DNA of 64,000 bases from Umbilicaria muhlenbergii (Eukaryota > Ascomycota > Lecanoromycetes > Umbilicariales > Umbilicariaceae), in contig KK106987.1 of assembly GCA_000611775.1 (NCBI GenBank), positions 496,001 through 560,000 of the forward strand. Direction: 5' to 3'. Positions within the stretch are counted from its first letter, which is position 1. Each line of letters starts with the position of its first letter. Below are positions 45,080-57,791 of this stretch, one piece after another. A model generated the notes under the pieces. It had not been told where the DNA came from and ran no database searches. It saw only the letters and a program-made list of their open reading frames with translations. Position numbers and translations under genes: made by a program.

Positions 45080-48000
45080 TTAGAATTTGTGATGACTGTA
45101 TATTTTTTTTAACTTTGCAGACTGTATCTGTAATTGATTTTATAACATAATCTGATGTTGATCTGCAGACAACAATACTAATTGATTGATGCTAATAATG
45201 ATGTGTCATTCATATGTTGAATTTATAAGTTGCTTGTCTCAATTAACTGCAGTTGATCTTCTCTGAGCTTCACTTATTTATGCTGAAGTGAGGAAGGTCA
45301 TCAGGTCATTAAATAATAAAAATATGTTAAAATCATCTTGCCCTCTGCCCTTCAACATATCTTCAATTGTAATAAAGGTGTTTAAATCATCATTTTACCT
45401 TATTTGCACCTTTATCTGATGCATATCAGCAAGTTCATCTACTTTCATATCATTCAAATTGTTCATGTCAGACTCATTATGATTATCACTGTTCATTGTC
45501 ACTGTTTTACACTTAACAGAGATAAGCTTCCTTCATTAAAATGTCTTCATGAACTCATAAGTCTCCTCATCATCTGTTATAATTAACTCATTCAGAATAG
45601 AGGCTTCTTAAACTTAAGTTTTAAAGATGCTGACTTCCTCATCATTGTCATCATTATTAATGAGGTCATTCAATAAGGTGTTTCATTCATAATACTTGAT
45701 TAAACAGAGCATAAGTGTGTATAATCTCAGCACTCAGATGTTTATGCTGTTAATTGCAGATGTCTTTAATCATATTGAAGATGCATTTCATATTTACTTC
45801 AGAGACACATACAGCAAGAACATCTCTTATCATCTGAAAGAAATCTTTAAAATCACTGTAGTTGACACTTCACATCTAGTGATGTAATTAACTTAAGCCT
45901 CATATCAGCATTACCTTTGAGCATTACCTTTAATAAATCATTAACATAATTGACTGATGTGAAAAGATATTTAAAGATATCATTTTAAGTATCTGTTCAT
46001 CATTAATCCTTCAACTCTGTTTATTTAATTAATGTGTTGAGATTCATATTCTGTGACTGACCTGTGATGATAATTGAGTTCATAGTCAGACTCTCATATT
46101 TCAAGTAATGTAGATCATAATAATCTTGAAATTATTAATTTCACTTAATTTTTTAAGATTTTGTTACTTCTTTCCCTTATGATACATTAGTCATGATCAA
46201 GCAGATATATGCATTGAAGTTACTTTATACTTGATCATCTTATATGACAGGTCTAAAATAGTTGCAAGATTATAAATTCATCATTAACTTGCCTGTGAAT
46301 TCTCATAATAATCCCTCAACTTATTTTAACAGGCTTTCAAGGCAGTGATTAATTTATGTTTTTAAAGAGTGATTTTTAACTGCACTCAGCAGCAGTGATC
46401 TGCAATGTGATTAATGAATTGATTGTACATATATCAGGTTTTATGTATTGTAACTTCAATAATTTTCAAAAGTGCTGCAGTTCAGTCTTTAAATGATTTT
46501 AATAATGTTAAAAGATAACAGACCTGTTCTCATTCTGAATTAATGATTACAAGAACTCAGAGCTTTTTATCTTATTCATTAAAAATAAAGTTGCACAGGG
46601 CCTCTCATAGAACATAAGTTTAAAGAAGCATGTTATATGTGAAATTTCATCACATCTTGATGTTCTGAATCATTTGAAGAGGTTTTTAATTTAAGTTGTT
46701 TACATAAACTTGCTGTTGAATATCTGCAAATCACTTAAATCTCTGTGAAGAAGAGTTGATTATAATTGAGAGATACTGAATCTGTCACATGTTGTTAACA
46801 TTCAGACATTATCAATGAGCATTATCATTTCACTTGCCTTTTGCATGATGTTAATCAAAGATATCTTCTCTTAAATCTTTGTCAACTTGTCTGCATTTTA
46901 TATCTTCACATGATGATTGTTTCTGACATTCACATCAAGTGACCTTAGTAAAGCCTTGACAGCAAGAGCTAAAACATATGTCATGCATGATATTATTATT
47001 TCAGCATTGTCTCATTGAATATCATGATCATCACTCAAGACTGACTTCAAATGTGTGTGCATAATGATGTTATTAAAGATGTTATTCATAATGATAGTAA
47101 AAAGCTTGTCCTTGATTTTAAATGTCTTCAGAACATTAAGAACGTGATGTGTCAGAGTGATTTTAATATGTGACTCATTTACATGCTTAAATCTCAATAA
47201 GGCCTCATTGTAGTTTCAGTTATTATCAATGTAATAAGCAGTAACCGTCAAGAAAGATAAGTGATTATGAGATTAATAATTTAAAGTTAATGACATTTTA
47301 CTGTTTATCTGAGTAAAACTCTCTTATATAGTGAGCATCACTTTTTAATATCAATCTGTGATAAGATTTTAAATTTTATTGCAGCAAGGTATCTGAATGT
47401 CATCTTAAAACATCATAAGAGCAATATGAAGCTGCTTGTTCTTAATGAATCAGAAGAAGGTGTTCATAAATATGAGTGCATTAATGATTTACTGTTCAAA
47501 GACTTTCTTTATGTATATAAGAATATCAAGGTTGTGTACTGTTTATTTTTAAGAAATATTATAAAAGCATTAAATTTCAGCATTAGTACTAATAAGAAAG
47601 ATAATACATAAAAAGAAATAAACTTACTGTTGACTGCAACAGTTCATTCAATGTAGATTGTAAGTGCTTTCACTTAAATGATATCTTGCAGCAGTCTGAA
47701 TGCAAATGTTTTTTTATAATACTGAAATCAGTGTTTTTCATATTCAGGTGACTGATGACAGCTTGATAAAGTTTGCATTATAAATTTAACTTTTCACTCT
47801 GCATGACTGTGACCTGCTCAAATAGGTTTCAGTAATTAAAGGATTAAGTAATGAATCTTCATTTAAAATTGCCTTTCAATTTGTCATAAGTGTGAAGATC
47901 ATGTAGAGTTGACTTTCATCATTCATGAAAGAATTTTGCATATCACTTGTCACTTTTTCAGAAAATGTGTGTCTTAAAAGTGTTGCATTGAAGTGCAATA

Positions 48001-48203
48001 AGTGGTGATAAATTTTAAAAAGCATGAGGTAAGATTTGAGCATCCTCAGATTTCTGAGAAATTTGTGATTATGAAAAAAAAGTGAGAATTTCTTCTGCTT
48101 CTGAGAGAGAAAAGTCATTATTATATTAAAACATATTGATAGAAGTGTAGGTGAAAATTGCAGTGATGAGTGATTTAAGAAAGAAAATATTATTGTGTAG
48201 AGC
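45080..48203 (-). pseudogene. hAT-family transposase of copy B, decayed
   Basis: The counterpart of 10,255-13,394 in copy A, block by block. The core frame at 47,197-47,012 contains VLNVLKTFKIKDKLF and NNIIMHTHLKSVL. The putative N-terminal region lies at 48,203-47,876 (FNATLLRHTFSEKV). The dimerisation region lies near 45,700-45,850, and the acidic C-terminal extension ends near 45,080. The same positions are open or stopped as in copy A in many places, with additional private changes. The 5' side is interrupted by E3 at 48,204. Confidence 0.75.
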
Positions 48204-49134
48204 ATCAGCAATTTAGCAAGTTAGCTTTAAGTTAATTTTTAGCACTTTGAGTGCTCTGAGCTTTTGATCTCATGTCTCAGCTAACAGCCGCTCTTAGCAT
48301 CCTCTGAGCACTTTGAGCTCAACCTTAAATCTTGAGCAGAACATCAAAATTTTGTGATAAAAAAACAGTTATTAAAACAATTGTTTAAACAAGTACACAC
48401 ACAGTGTTATAATAACAGTAAAACTTATAATAAGTAAACTTTTACTAAAATTCACTTTTCTGCAATAAAAAATCATGATTTGTTAAGTCTGAAAGCACTG
48501 TATAAGTGTTGAGTTCTGAATATTTAAAGAACTTCAAGATTTTCACCACTTAAAAATTTACACACTTTAATAACTTTTGCACCTCAACAGATATGAAGAA
48601 ACTTTCAATGCATAAATTATAAAAAACAGTATTCTCTATTAATGTTAAACTAAAAGTTTCTTCATAACTGCTGTTGCTGTTAAGTTATATTTAATTCAAG
48701 TTTTCAATAGCGAAAAATCTTTCAAAAAAAGTCACATACTTTGAATAACTATTGCGCTTCTATACTTATGATATAACTTTCAGTTTATAAGTTGTAGAGA
48801 ATAAGCTGTTTAAGAGTTTTCTTAGACAAAGTTTCTTTTTATGTGTTGTTGTTATTGAGTTATTCAAAAAGTCATTAAAAGTCGGTTTATTAATGTTGTG
48901 ATTTTCATCACTGAAAGTTTAAAATCAATGTAACTTTTTAACAACAACAGTTATAAAAAAACTTTAAGTTATAGAACTGGTTAAATAAAAAGTTTTTTAT
49001 TATTCATGAAGGTATAATAGTTATTTAAAGTGTAAGATTTGTATGAGCTCATTTACTGCTCAGAGAGTGCTCTGAGCGCATAAAGTACTATTAACTAAAA
49101 CCTTATTTTTGAGCGGGCTGCCAAGTTGCGGATG
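48204..49134. repeat. E3 foldback element inside hAT copy B
   Basis: 931 bp from CATCAGCAATTTAGC to GCCAAGTTGCGGATG. Inverted relative to 52,493-53,612 and about 190 bp shorter by internal deletion. The empty site in hAT copy A (about 10,255-10,290) shows the insertion point. The dinucleotide GA on both sides may be a 2-bp duplication. No coding capacity. Confidence 0.85.
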
Positions 49135-49772
49135 GAAAATAATTACATTTATATGCATATTAAAAGAAATGTCAGATAAATATGTTACACAGAAAACCTC
49201 TTTTACTCTTAAAAGATAATGCTGAAAAATAATGATTAAAACACATGTATGAGGCATGTGTAACTCTGCAGTGTAATTGAACAGATATCAGATTGTATGT
49301 ACTTTGCATCAAAACATCTCTTTGCTCATTAAAGATAATCATCATGTTACATGTAATCCTGCAGTATTAATATTCAATCACATTTATGGTGTATGAAAAA
49401 ACTTGTTTGCACAACAAAGATGATGATCATGTTATAAATAATCTTATGATGACTTATGATGATCTGTTGAAGGATATTAAGCTCATTCATTTTCAACTTA
49501 TAAGATCAAGTAATTAAAAAGATGCTAAAAATCATGAAAATGAAAGAAGTTGTGAAACAGCTGTGATTAAATGAAATTTAAGATTTTAACATGTTACTCA
49601 CTTTAATAAGAATAATCATATGTTAAAAGGAACATGCTCTTTTATTATAAACTTATGACTTTAATTTCTGTGTTAAAGCATGATATTATGCATCAATGAA
49701 AGTGAGCAAATGATAATGTCAGTAAATAACATCTGAACTTATTGTATAAATATGCAGTCAATAAAAGAAGAT

Positions 49773-50855
49773 TAAGCTTTAACTTTTTTTTTAATGCAGA
49801 TGTCTTCTCATACTTTAATTTTAAATTCTCATTCTTTTTAATATCATTCATCACAAAGTTCTCCTCATTATATATTAATAAGTTCTTCATGAAAAGCTCA
49901 TGATCTGTTATTGAATCATTCTTTGACATCTTAATAATTTTCTTCTTAATTAATACTTTCTTCTTCATTGATTCTTCAGCTGCATGAGTATTATTTTTAA
50001 TCTTCAGATCATCCTTCAACTTATTAACATCACATGCAATGTATGCAGGAAAATGAAAGTCTTTTCAGAAGTTTATAAGCTTCTTTTTCAAATTTTATAT
50101 TCATGTTAAAATCAAGCTCATCAGCATTATCTTTAAGCATTACCTCAGAGTTAGCTTGCTTCAACAACTCATAATCAGCATAATATATCAATCATTTAAG
50201 ATGCTGCATAATTGAAATATTATGTTTAAGAATTATCTCTTTGATCTTCTCTGACATTTATACTCATTGATCAGTAGATAATATCAGTAAATAATACTCA
50301 TATCTGCTTATCTTCTTCTCTTCATCATTAATGTCAGTGTCATTATCATTTTCATCATCATCTTCATCATCAATTTCATTCTCTTCATCATTAATGTCAT
50401 TATTCTCATCATCATCATTCTTCTTATTAATGTATATTAAATTACACTCAATTTTGCTACTCTTTTGCAGCAAGACTTAAAGGAACTTATTTTTCACATC
50501 TTCATACTTAAAAATAATTTCATTTCAGATACTCATGAGATTTTGTTTAAATTATTTCATTATAAATATAAATAACTTGTAAAATAAGTATTATTTATCA
50601 GCTTTACCTGACAACTTCTTCTTGAAATATTTCACAGACTCAATTTCTCAGGCATTTTTCTTCAAAACTTGATGTTCATCATAACTCATTTCATTTCAAC
50701 TTGATGTTATTTTTTGTATTTTTTAATGATATTTCAACTTAACCTGCTCATCTGCATTTTTAGCATGTGCAATTATAACTTGATTATTAATTTCATTATA
50801 GCACTTTTGCTGCTTTCTGATCATGTTTTCATGCTGATTATATTCATTGAGGTGC
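49773..50855 (-). pseudogene. hAT accessory ORF of copy B, unrecognised
   Basis: The counterpart of 8,560-9,641. Open stretches are 50,473-50,264 with an Asp/Glu tract (DDDENNDINDEE) and EEKKISRYE, and 50,019-49,693 with HELFMKNLLIYNEENF. Preservation of the acidic tract and flanking motifs between two copies argues for a real element protein. Function unknown. Confidence 0.5.
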
Positions 50856-51829
50856 TTTTGCAGAGTGATTAACATAACACTTATCTTACATCAACCTGCT
50901 CACTAAGGCGTGATAAGTAGATTAATCATGATGAAGTGAGAAGAAGACTTGATTGCATCATTATTATATAAATTAATGATCTGTCTTTTATGATGTGAGT
51001 ATTATCTTTGATTATTACCTTGCTTCTGACATAAAAGAGTGAGAGAGCGGGTGATCAGGTGTATTAATGAAGAAGTGATGTAAATTAAACAGTAAATGTT
51101 AATAATTGTCATTATCATTGACATGTAAGTAATATCTGAAGAAATAAGACATGCTGCTAAATGATGAAGGAGGATAAATATTGAAGAGAGTTAATATATA
51201 CAGTTAATAAATTGTTCTTTAACTTATGAATTTTAATACTGAGGCTTATGTGATTAAAAACGCTGCTAGACAGGATCTGATGTTGATATTAATTTATAAT
51301 ATTATTTAAACAATGAGGTGAAGTGTAAATCAAATGATAATAACATAAGCAGAGGTGAGTTTCACAAGAAATGTTTATATTTATGTATTTCAGGCATGTT
51401 TCTGAAAACTTGTGTTGATATCACAGCATCTCACCTCTGCAGTGAATGTATTAAAAATTAAATGTTAATGTCATAACATTTCACCTTTACAGTGAATGTG
51501 CTGAAAGTGTTGTGTTGATTTAACAATTTAATTACAGATGTGAAATTTGCAGCTGATCATGTTTTTCTTTTCATGTATTTTAGCATCCTTCTTTTACACC
51601 TTATTATTGAAGTTTTAATTAAATAATGCTTTCAGATAACACTTGTGATATTTATTCATGCTGACAAAGGTTTACTTCTCTTCAGATCTTTAAACTCTGC
51701 ATACTTCTCTCATTATTTTTAATACACATTTTTTATGTTATCCTCCGCTTAAATACCTGTCAGTTAAGTAATGTTTATAAATAATGTTTGCATTTATTCT
51801 TGACAACTGATGTTTTATTATCTTCAGAT

Positions 51830-52010
51830 CTTACACACCTTTTCAATATACTTCTTCATCTTTAACATATCTTTTCAACTTCAATGCATCTCATCATCTT
51901 CAAAACTCATTATCTTCAACACACTTCATCATCTTCAACACACTCAGTCACCTTCAATTCACTCTGTCACAATCATCATGCTTTGTCATATTCAACACAT
52001 CTCTTTAATG
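51830..52010. repeat. Minisatellite of hAT copy B
   Basis: TTCAACACA / CATCTTCAA units of about 18-24 bp. This is the reverse complement of the array at 7,320-7,580, at the same place within the element. Confidence 0.75.
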
Positions 52011-52492
52011 CACCTCTTGTTTCTTCTAATTAATCATACACCTTCACAACTTTTCACAAGTATAATTAGATAAGTCAATACTCATAATAATGTTGAAAAC
52101 TAATGTCTACTAGGTAACTGAAGTATGATGTGTATTAAAAGTGAAGTTAAACATTTATCAACTGTTTCTCCTTCTTTCAAAGATGAGCTTCATTAAGTCA
52201 GAAAGTCAGTGAAGATTTATAAATCATCAAAAAATAAAGTTATGAAGAAACATCAGAAAGATTTAATATAATGATGATTAATTATATAATCTGCACCTCA
52301 AGGAAAAAGACCTGCTCACTTAAAGTGATTAAAGATTTTGTGAAAAATTAAGTCAGAAAGTAAGTTTCTCATATTAATTAATAATGTCAGAAGTTAATGC
52401 CCTTTTGCAGTGAAAGCTCTTCATGAAATTAAACATTATCAACTTATGAAAGAGCTGCTTATTTTAAAAGCTGCATTTCAATATTTAATACA

Positions 52493-53612
52493 CATCCGCA
52501 ACTTGGCAGCCCGCTCAAAAATAAGGTTTTAGTTAATAGTACTTTATACGCTCAGAGCACTCTCTGAGCAGTAAATGAGTTCATACAAATCTTACACTTT
52601 AAATAACTATTATACCTTCATGAATAATAAAAAACTTTTTATTGAAAAGTTTTAAATCTCTTTATTCTGTACACTTTACAAACTAAAGATTTCTTCATAA
52701 GTTTTAATTTGCAATAGTTATGAATTAAAAAACTTTTAACTAATTATAAATATATTAGCATATTGAATAACTATTGCGCTTTTATACTTATAATATAACT
52801 TTCAGTTTATAAGTTGTAGAGAATAAGCTGTTTAAGAGTTGTCTTATACAAAGTTTCTTTTTATGTGTTGTTGTTGTTGAGTTATTCAAAAAGTCATTAA
52901 AAGTCTATTTATTAATGTTGTAATTTTCATCACTGAAAGTTTGAAATCAATATAACTTTTTAACAACAACAGTTATAAAAAAACTTTAAGTTATAAAACT
53001 GTTAAATAGCTTCTTCTCTACAACTTATAAACTGAAAGTTATATCATAAGTATAAAAGCGCAATAGTTATTCAAAGTATATGACTTTTTTTGAAAGATTT
53101 TTCGCTATTAAAAACTTGAATTAAATATAACTTAACAACAACAGCAGTTATGAAGAAACTTTTAATTTAACATTAATAAAAAATACTATTCTTTATAACT
53201 TATGCATTGAAAGTTTCTTCATATCTGTTGAGGTGCAAAAGTTATTAAAGTGTGTAAATTTTTAAATGGTGAAAATCTTGAAGTTCTTTAAATATTCAGA
53301 ACTCAACACTTATACAGTGCTTTCAGACTCAACAAATCATGATTTTTTATTGCAGAAAAGTGAATTTTAGTAATAGTTTACTTATTATAAATTCTACTAT
53401 TATTATAACACTGTGTGTGTACTTGTTTAAACAATTGTTTTAATAACTGTTTTTTTATCACAAAATTTTGATGTTCTGCTCAAGATTTAAGGTTGAGCTC
53501 AAAGTGCTCAGAGGATGCTAAGAGCGGCTGTTAGCTGAGACATGAGATCAGAAGCTCAGAGCGCTCAAAGTGCTAAAAATTAACTCAGAGTTAACTTGCT
53601 AAATTGCTGATG
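52493..53612. repeat. E3 foldback element, longest complete form
   Basis: 1,120 bp from CATCCGCAACTTGGCAG to AAATTGCTGATG. The imperfect terminal inverted repeat has the consensus CATCNGCAANTTNGCA. Inside are further inverted pairs, for example AATAACTATTGCGC...AATAAGC at 52,773-52,832 and its reverse complement at 53,008-53,075. The empty site in copy A (near 6,855) shows a clean insertion with a possible 2-bp duplication. No protein is encoded. Confidence 0.85.
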
Positions 53613-54278
53613 CATGAAATCATGATCAATCTGTCAGGTATGCAGAACATTAATGTTAAAAAAATATGTTGACAGAAGACTGCTCTGCTGACATTATAAA
53701 AATCAACAGAGATGTTGTTGATTTCATTTTTTAAAAGTAAGTTGTCTAAAATACAAAGTAATGCTGAAGTTAATGCCCTCACGCAGATATCAATTTGCTC
53801 ATCATTCATGAAAAGCAGGTCATTATTCAGAGTAAGAATATAATTTTAACAAAACATCTCTTGCTTCTTGATTCAGATGAAAATCTTATGCTGTATATTA
53901 TTGAAATGCAGGATTCAAGAGCTATACCTGCTTCAAGACAGCATGATGACTGAAGAAATAATGTTAAATGATAATGCTTAAATTGTTTCTGTAGGATAGG
54001 ATACTAATGTAGTAATAAGAACATGAAACTTAAATTGAGATCACTCTGACCTGCATAAATGATAACTTTAATGCGCAAAAGTAAAGTTTTAACCCTTGTG
54101 TGAATAAAATGCATCATGTATAAAGGCTTGACAGGTTCTGCAGAACTTTTAATGTTTTACTTTATTACTCACTCTGACTTGACACGTCAAGGTGAGTTCA
54201 AAATCACTGAAACACTGTCACTCAACTCAATTTAATTCAGCTTGACTCAGTGTCATTCTGACCTGCAGTGACAGCTTA

Positions 54279-54516
54279 TTAATTATCTTCATTCATGATT
54301 TATTAATGTTTTGAGTCAACATTTGCGCAAATGTTGATTTTGAGCTTTGATGTTTTTGAGTGTTTTCAGCATTTTCAGTCATACTCACTGAAAAGCTACC
54401 TGATTAAGCTTAATTTTTCATCATAAATTCAGGCTCTTGTTTTGCATTAATACTGAAGGTTTCAGCCTTATCTGATGCAATTTGACTATTTTGTATTTCC
54501 GCGTGCTGTTTTTAAC
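54279..54516 (-). mobile_element. Tad-like LINE fragment L4, continuation beyond hAT copy B
   Basis: Begins with the TSD TTAATTAT and continues the ORF1 sequence left at 44,687. It ends with TTTTTAAC (54,509-54,516), the TSD of the MITE, which is repeated at 55,189-55,196 followed by TGTTTTG of the same LINE fragment. Confidence 0.88.
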
Positions 54517-55188
54517 TAGGCTGTCATTTGGGTCAGGTCAGGCCAGGTCCATGGTCAAAGACCTGACTCATGAGTCCAGCCCCTCCACGGACCTGGTATC
54601 CAGTGGCCAACCGGGTCGACCCTGAGGTACCCACATAGACACTGAACTAACTCAATCAGGTTAACTCCCGCGCGCTAAACTTTAATTTTTGAGCCGTGAA
54701 CTTCAAAAAATAGATAAGGCCGCAAGGTAATGCCCTTATTAAATATAACATTGCGACTTGATTTCTTTGCAACTCTATTGAATTGTAGAGCTTAATGCGC
54801 CCGTCAATTTGATGCAAAAATCATCAAAAACAGATCGCGGCGCATTGCGTTGTGTGGGTTTGAAGTTCAGGGTGGCGAACATCGTCAATCAATCAACTTG
54901 ATGAAAGTGTCAACTTTCAAACTCACATAACTTAATGCGCAGTGATCCGTTCTTGATGATTTTTGCATAGAATTGACGGGCGCATTGAGTTCTATAATAT
55001 ATTAAATTATGGAAGGGTTTAGCTCTAATTATTGTGGCTCTGAGTGTCCTAATTACCCTCAGTGTCTGCCTTCATTACCCGCCCTGACCCGACACGCCAA
55101 GGTGGGTTCAAAATCACTGAGACACTGCCACCTGACCCGGCCTGACCCGGCCCAACTCAGTGTCGCCCCGACCCGCGGTGACAGCCTA
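54517..55188. mobile_element. hAT-derived MITE, copy 2, complete
   Basis: 672 bp bounded by TAGGCTGTCA and TGACAGCCTA and by perfect 8-bp TSDs TTTTTAAC (54,509-54,516 and 55,189-55,196). About 140 bp at the left and 170 bp at the right are homologous to the ends of the full hAT element. The middle (54,785-54,995) is not: it is an inverted repeat with arms of about 100 bp (CTTAATGCGCCCGTCAATT and its complement). CpG is frequent and TCGACC, CCGGCC and GCGCGC sites survive, so it is younger than its surroundings. It encodes nothing credible. Confidence 0.92.
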
Positions 55189-56066
55189 TTTTTAACTGTT
55201 TTGTGAGAAACGCGCGGAAACCAAAAAGCAATCAAGCCACACATATAATATATTATTATCATAGGCCTCATAATCTACTCAGTTCAGAGACTTAAACCCT
55301 TTTTTTCAATTCTCAAAGCCAGTGATGGTTGTGAAAGCACGGTGAATTTAAACATATCACAAAGTTGTCGCAATCTTCACACCAAAAATGAGTGAAAATC
55401 ACAAAAACAACAACACAACAATCACAACACCTTTTTTTTGATTTGTCATGTAAGAATTAGATTTAAATCTATCTTACACTACTTTTACAAATCACAAAAC
55501 ATTAAAAACACATTGTTATTCACTGCTTTCTGCCTTTGTTATTACTCAACATGCGTCAAATCACGGTTCTTGAGAATTTTGATGAGGTGTAAGCACTAAA
55601 CCTTAAATCAACCACCTTGCAAAATATCATGAAACTTCACTTTTTCTGCATTTTCCTTCATGCTTTACAATACTAAAGGTCATTCTTTTTGAGTTTGACA
55701 TAAAGGACTGTAAAAAGCTCAGATTAAAAAAAAAGCCTGCAGGGGAAAGCGCTATTCTGAGTACAAGAGATATAAAGAACTCTCATCAAACATTTCATAT
55801 ATAAAGAGTAAAGATCAGTGAGTCTATATCATTTTCTATTTGAATAAGCTCAGATTAAGTCAGGCTACAGGTGATTTTAGGGGCTTTTATAAGGCTTAAA
55901 TTCATAAGAATCATAGAGGCTACTTATTCTGAGTATCAGGGATAGAAAATGAGGCCTTTAGACTCTTGATTGTGCTTGAGTTTATAAAGGAAGGGATATT
56001 AAACTTGAGGTAAATTCAGGATACCACCAGGACTGAAACATCAGAAAAACACCAAAAAACATTATA

Positions 56067-57791
56067 ATGAATATAACATCAGACATGAAGTCTGAAAACA
56101 GTAGTCAGTGCACTACACCTACGCCGGCAGCATTCATAACAAAGGAAAACTACTTTGTTATGAATAATAATCAAAACAGCTCTTTTACCTTCTCGCAAAC
56201 ACACAGGCAAATTAAAAAAGCCACATTGCAAGGTAAAAAACGCAAAAACACCACTTCCTCACAGGAAAGCCAACCAGTGAAGGTGCAGATTCAAAGTTCA
56301 GGGGAAAACTGTGAAAATTCACAAAACAGTGAACAGAGTAAAAGTGGAAAAACACTGAATTTGAGACACAAAATGATGAAATCACTGTATTTAGCAGCAA
56401 ATTCTACGCTGCTAGATCTAGTTAATGCATCACACCCGTCGCAAAAACTTGACCTAAATCAGGCAATTTTCCTCCTCGCAAAGTCGCAAAACTCACAAAA
56501 TGCGAAAAGTCCACAATTAGCAAATTTGGACACAAACGTGCAAAATCACCACTTGCAAAGCCAAATTCAGGCCATAAGTTCTAAAATGGATTTACTACTA
56601 CGCAAAACAGATAGCATGAACGCAAGTGTAAAGACAGCTGCAGAAAACACGGGGAAAATGCAAAAAGTTGCAAATGCAGCATTTACGCAAAACAATCAAA
56701 AACAGCACGCGGAAATGAAAAACAGCCAAATTGCATCAGATAAGGCTAAAACCTTCAGTACTAATGCAAAACAAGGGCCTGAATCTATGATGAAAAATTC
56801 AGCTCAATCAGGTAGCTTTTCAGTGAGTATGACTGAAAATGCTGAAAACGCCCAAAAACACCAAAGCTCAAAATCAACATTTGCGCAAATGTTGGCCCAA
56901 AATAGCAGTAAACCATGAACAGAGGTGGTTATAAAGGCGCAAAAATCTGCATTAATCAAAGAAACTAGGCAGATCACACAATGAGAACGCAGGCTACTGC
57001 TGACATCAAAAACATCAATTGCAGTGGCAAATTTCAACTCAATGCAAGTTCAAGATAAAATCAACAATGCATTGAAAAATGAAAAAATTGCAAAGGTGCT
57101 AGTAGCAACAGTGACTATTTCTAGGTCACAAAATAGCATAATCCTCACTGCAGTAGAAGAAAGCAGCGCAGAAGAGTTATTACAACATAGAAATATCTGA
57201 GAGCTGGAATTAAACCTGAACTTAGTTCACGTTCAAAAAGACCAGAAATGGTACAAGATAATTCTACATGAATTATTCACAGAGATTTTTGACAATGCAG
57301 AGGGAATGCAATTGCTAAAAAATGAGATTGAGATCTTCAATAAAGGTCTAAAATTGATGTGCAAACCAAGCTGAATGTTTATGGCAGAGAGTAGAAAATT
57401 CAAAAGGCATTCATCTGCAGTCATTGCCTTTGCAAGCAGCCAAGAGGCTGAAAAAGCCTTGAGAACTAGGTTAATAATGACTGAAAATTCACTACATACC
57501 GTGGAATACACAGACTGCAAACCTTATGAGCAATGCATCAAATGTCAAGGATTTGGCCACACACAGCATAAGTGCACGCATGAAGCCAAATGCCAAATAT
57601 GCGCTGAAAATCATTATACCAGGAAGCACACATGCTTTATTTGCAAAAAAGGACAAGAAATATGCGGTCACACAATATTAAAGTGTGCAAATTGCAAAGA
57701 AAATCACCAGGTGAATAGCAAAGACTGTGAATATTACAGAGCAGTTGAACTATATTCAGCAGACAGAGACCCTTTAGTCATGAATGAATAA
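56067..57791 (+). pseudogene. LINE ORF1 (Gag-like, zinc-knuckle RNA-binding protein), copy L5
   Basis: 575 codons in one frame from ATG 56,067 (MNITSDMKSEN, aligned with L2) to TAA 57,789-57,791. The only stops inside are four TGA codons (about 56,916, 56,982, 57,198 and 57,372), and no TAA or TAG. The N-terminal 283 residues are intact: low-complexity, Gln/Asn/Ser/Lys-rich, with a helical segment about residues 150-230. The C-terminus has CIKCQGFGHTQHKC, CQICAENHYTRKHTC and CANCKENHQVNSKDC. The protein would bind element RNA. Lost Trp (TGG to TGA) or Arg (CGA to TGA) codons explain the stops. This is the nearest to an intact gene in the window. Confidence 0.87.

Larger units (their letters stand above)
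44688..54278 (-). mobile_element. hAT transposon copy B, end to end
   Basis: 9,591 bp from TAAGCTGTCA to TGACAGCTTA (10-bp terminal inverted repeats, consensus TAGGCTGTCA), with 8-bp TSDs in LINE L4. It contains two E3 insertions (48,204-49,134 and 52,493-53,612). Without them it is 7,540 bp, like copy A. Transposase and accessory ORF are on the minus strand. An 8-bp TSD, TA(G/A)G-type termini and hAT core motifs together support the superfamily. Both genes are broken by TGA and other stops, so it is non-autonomous today. Confidence 0.9.

Noticed and set aside
55009-55271. Small ORFs within and across the MITE end (both strands)
   Set aside because: They cross or overlap the MITE boundary at 55,188 and are open only because the region is GC-richer; copy 1 does not support them.
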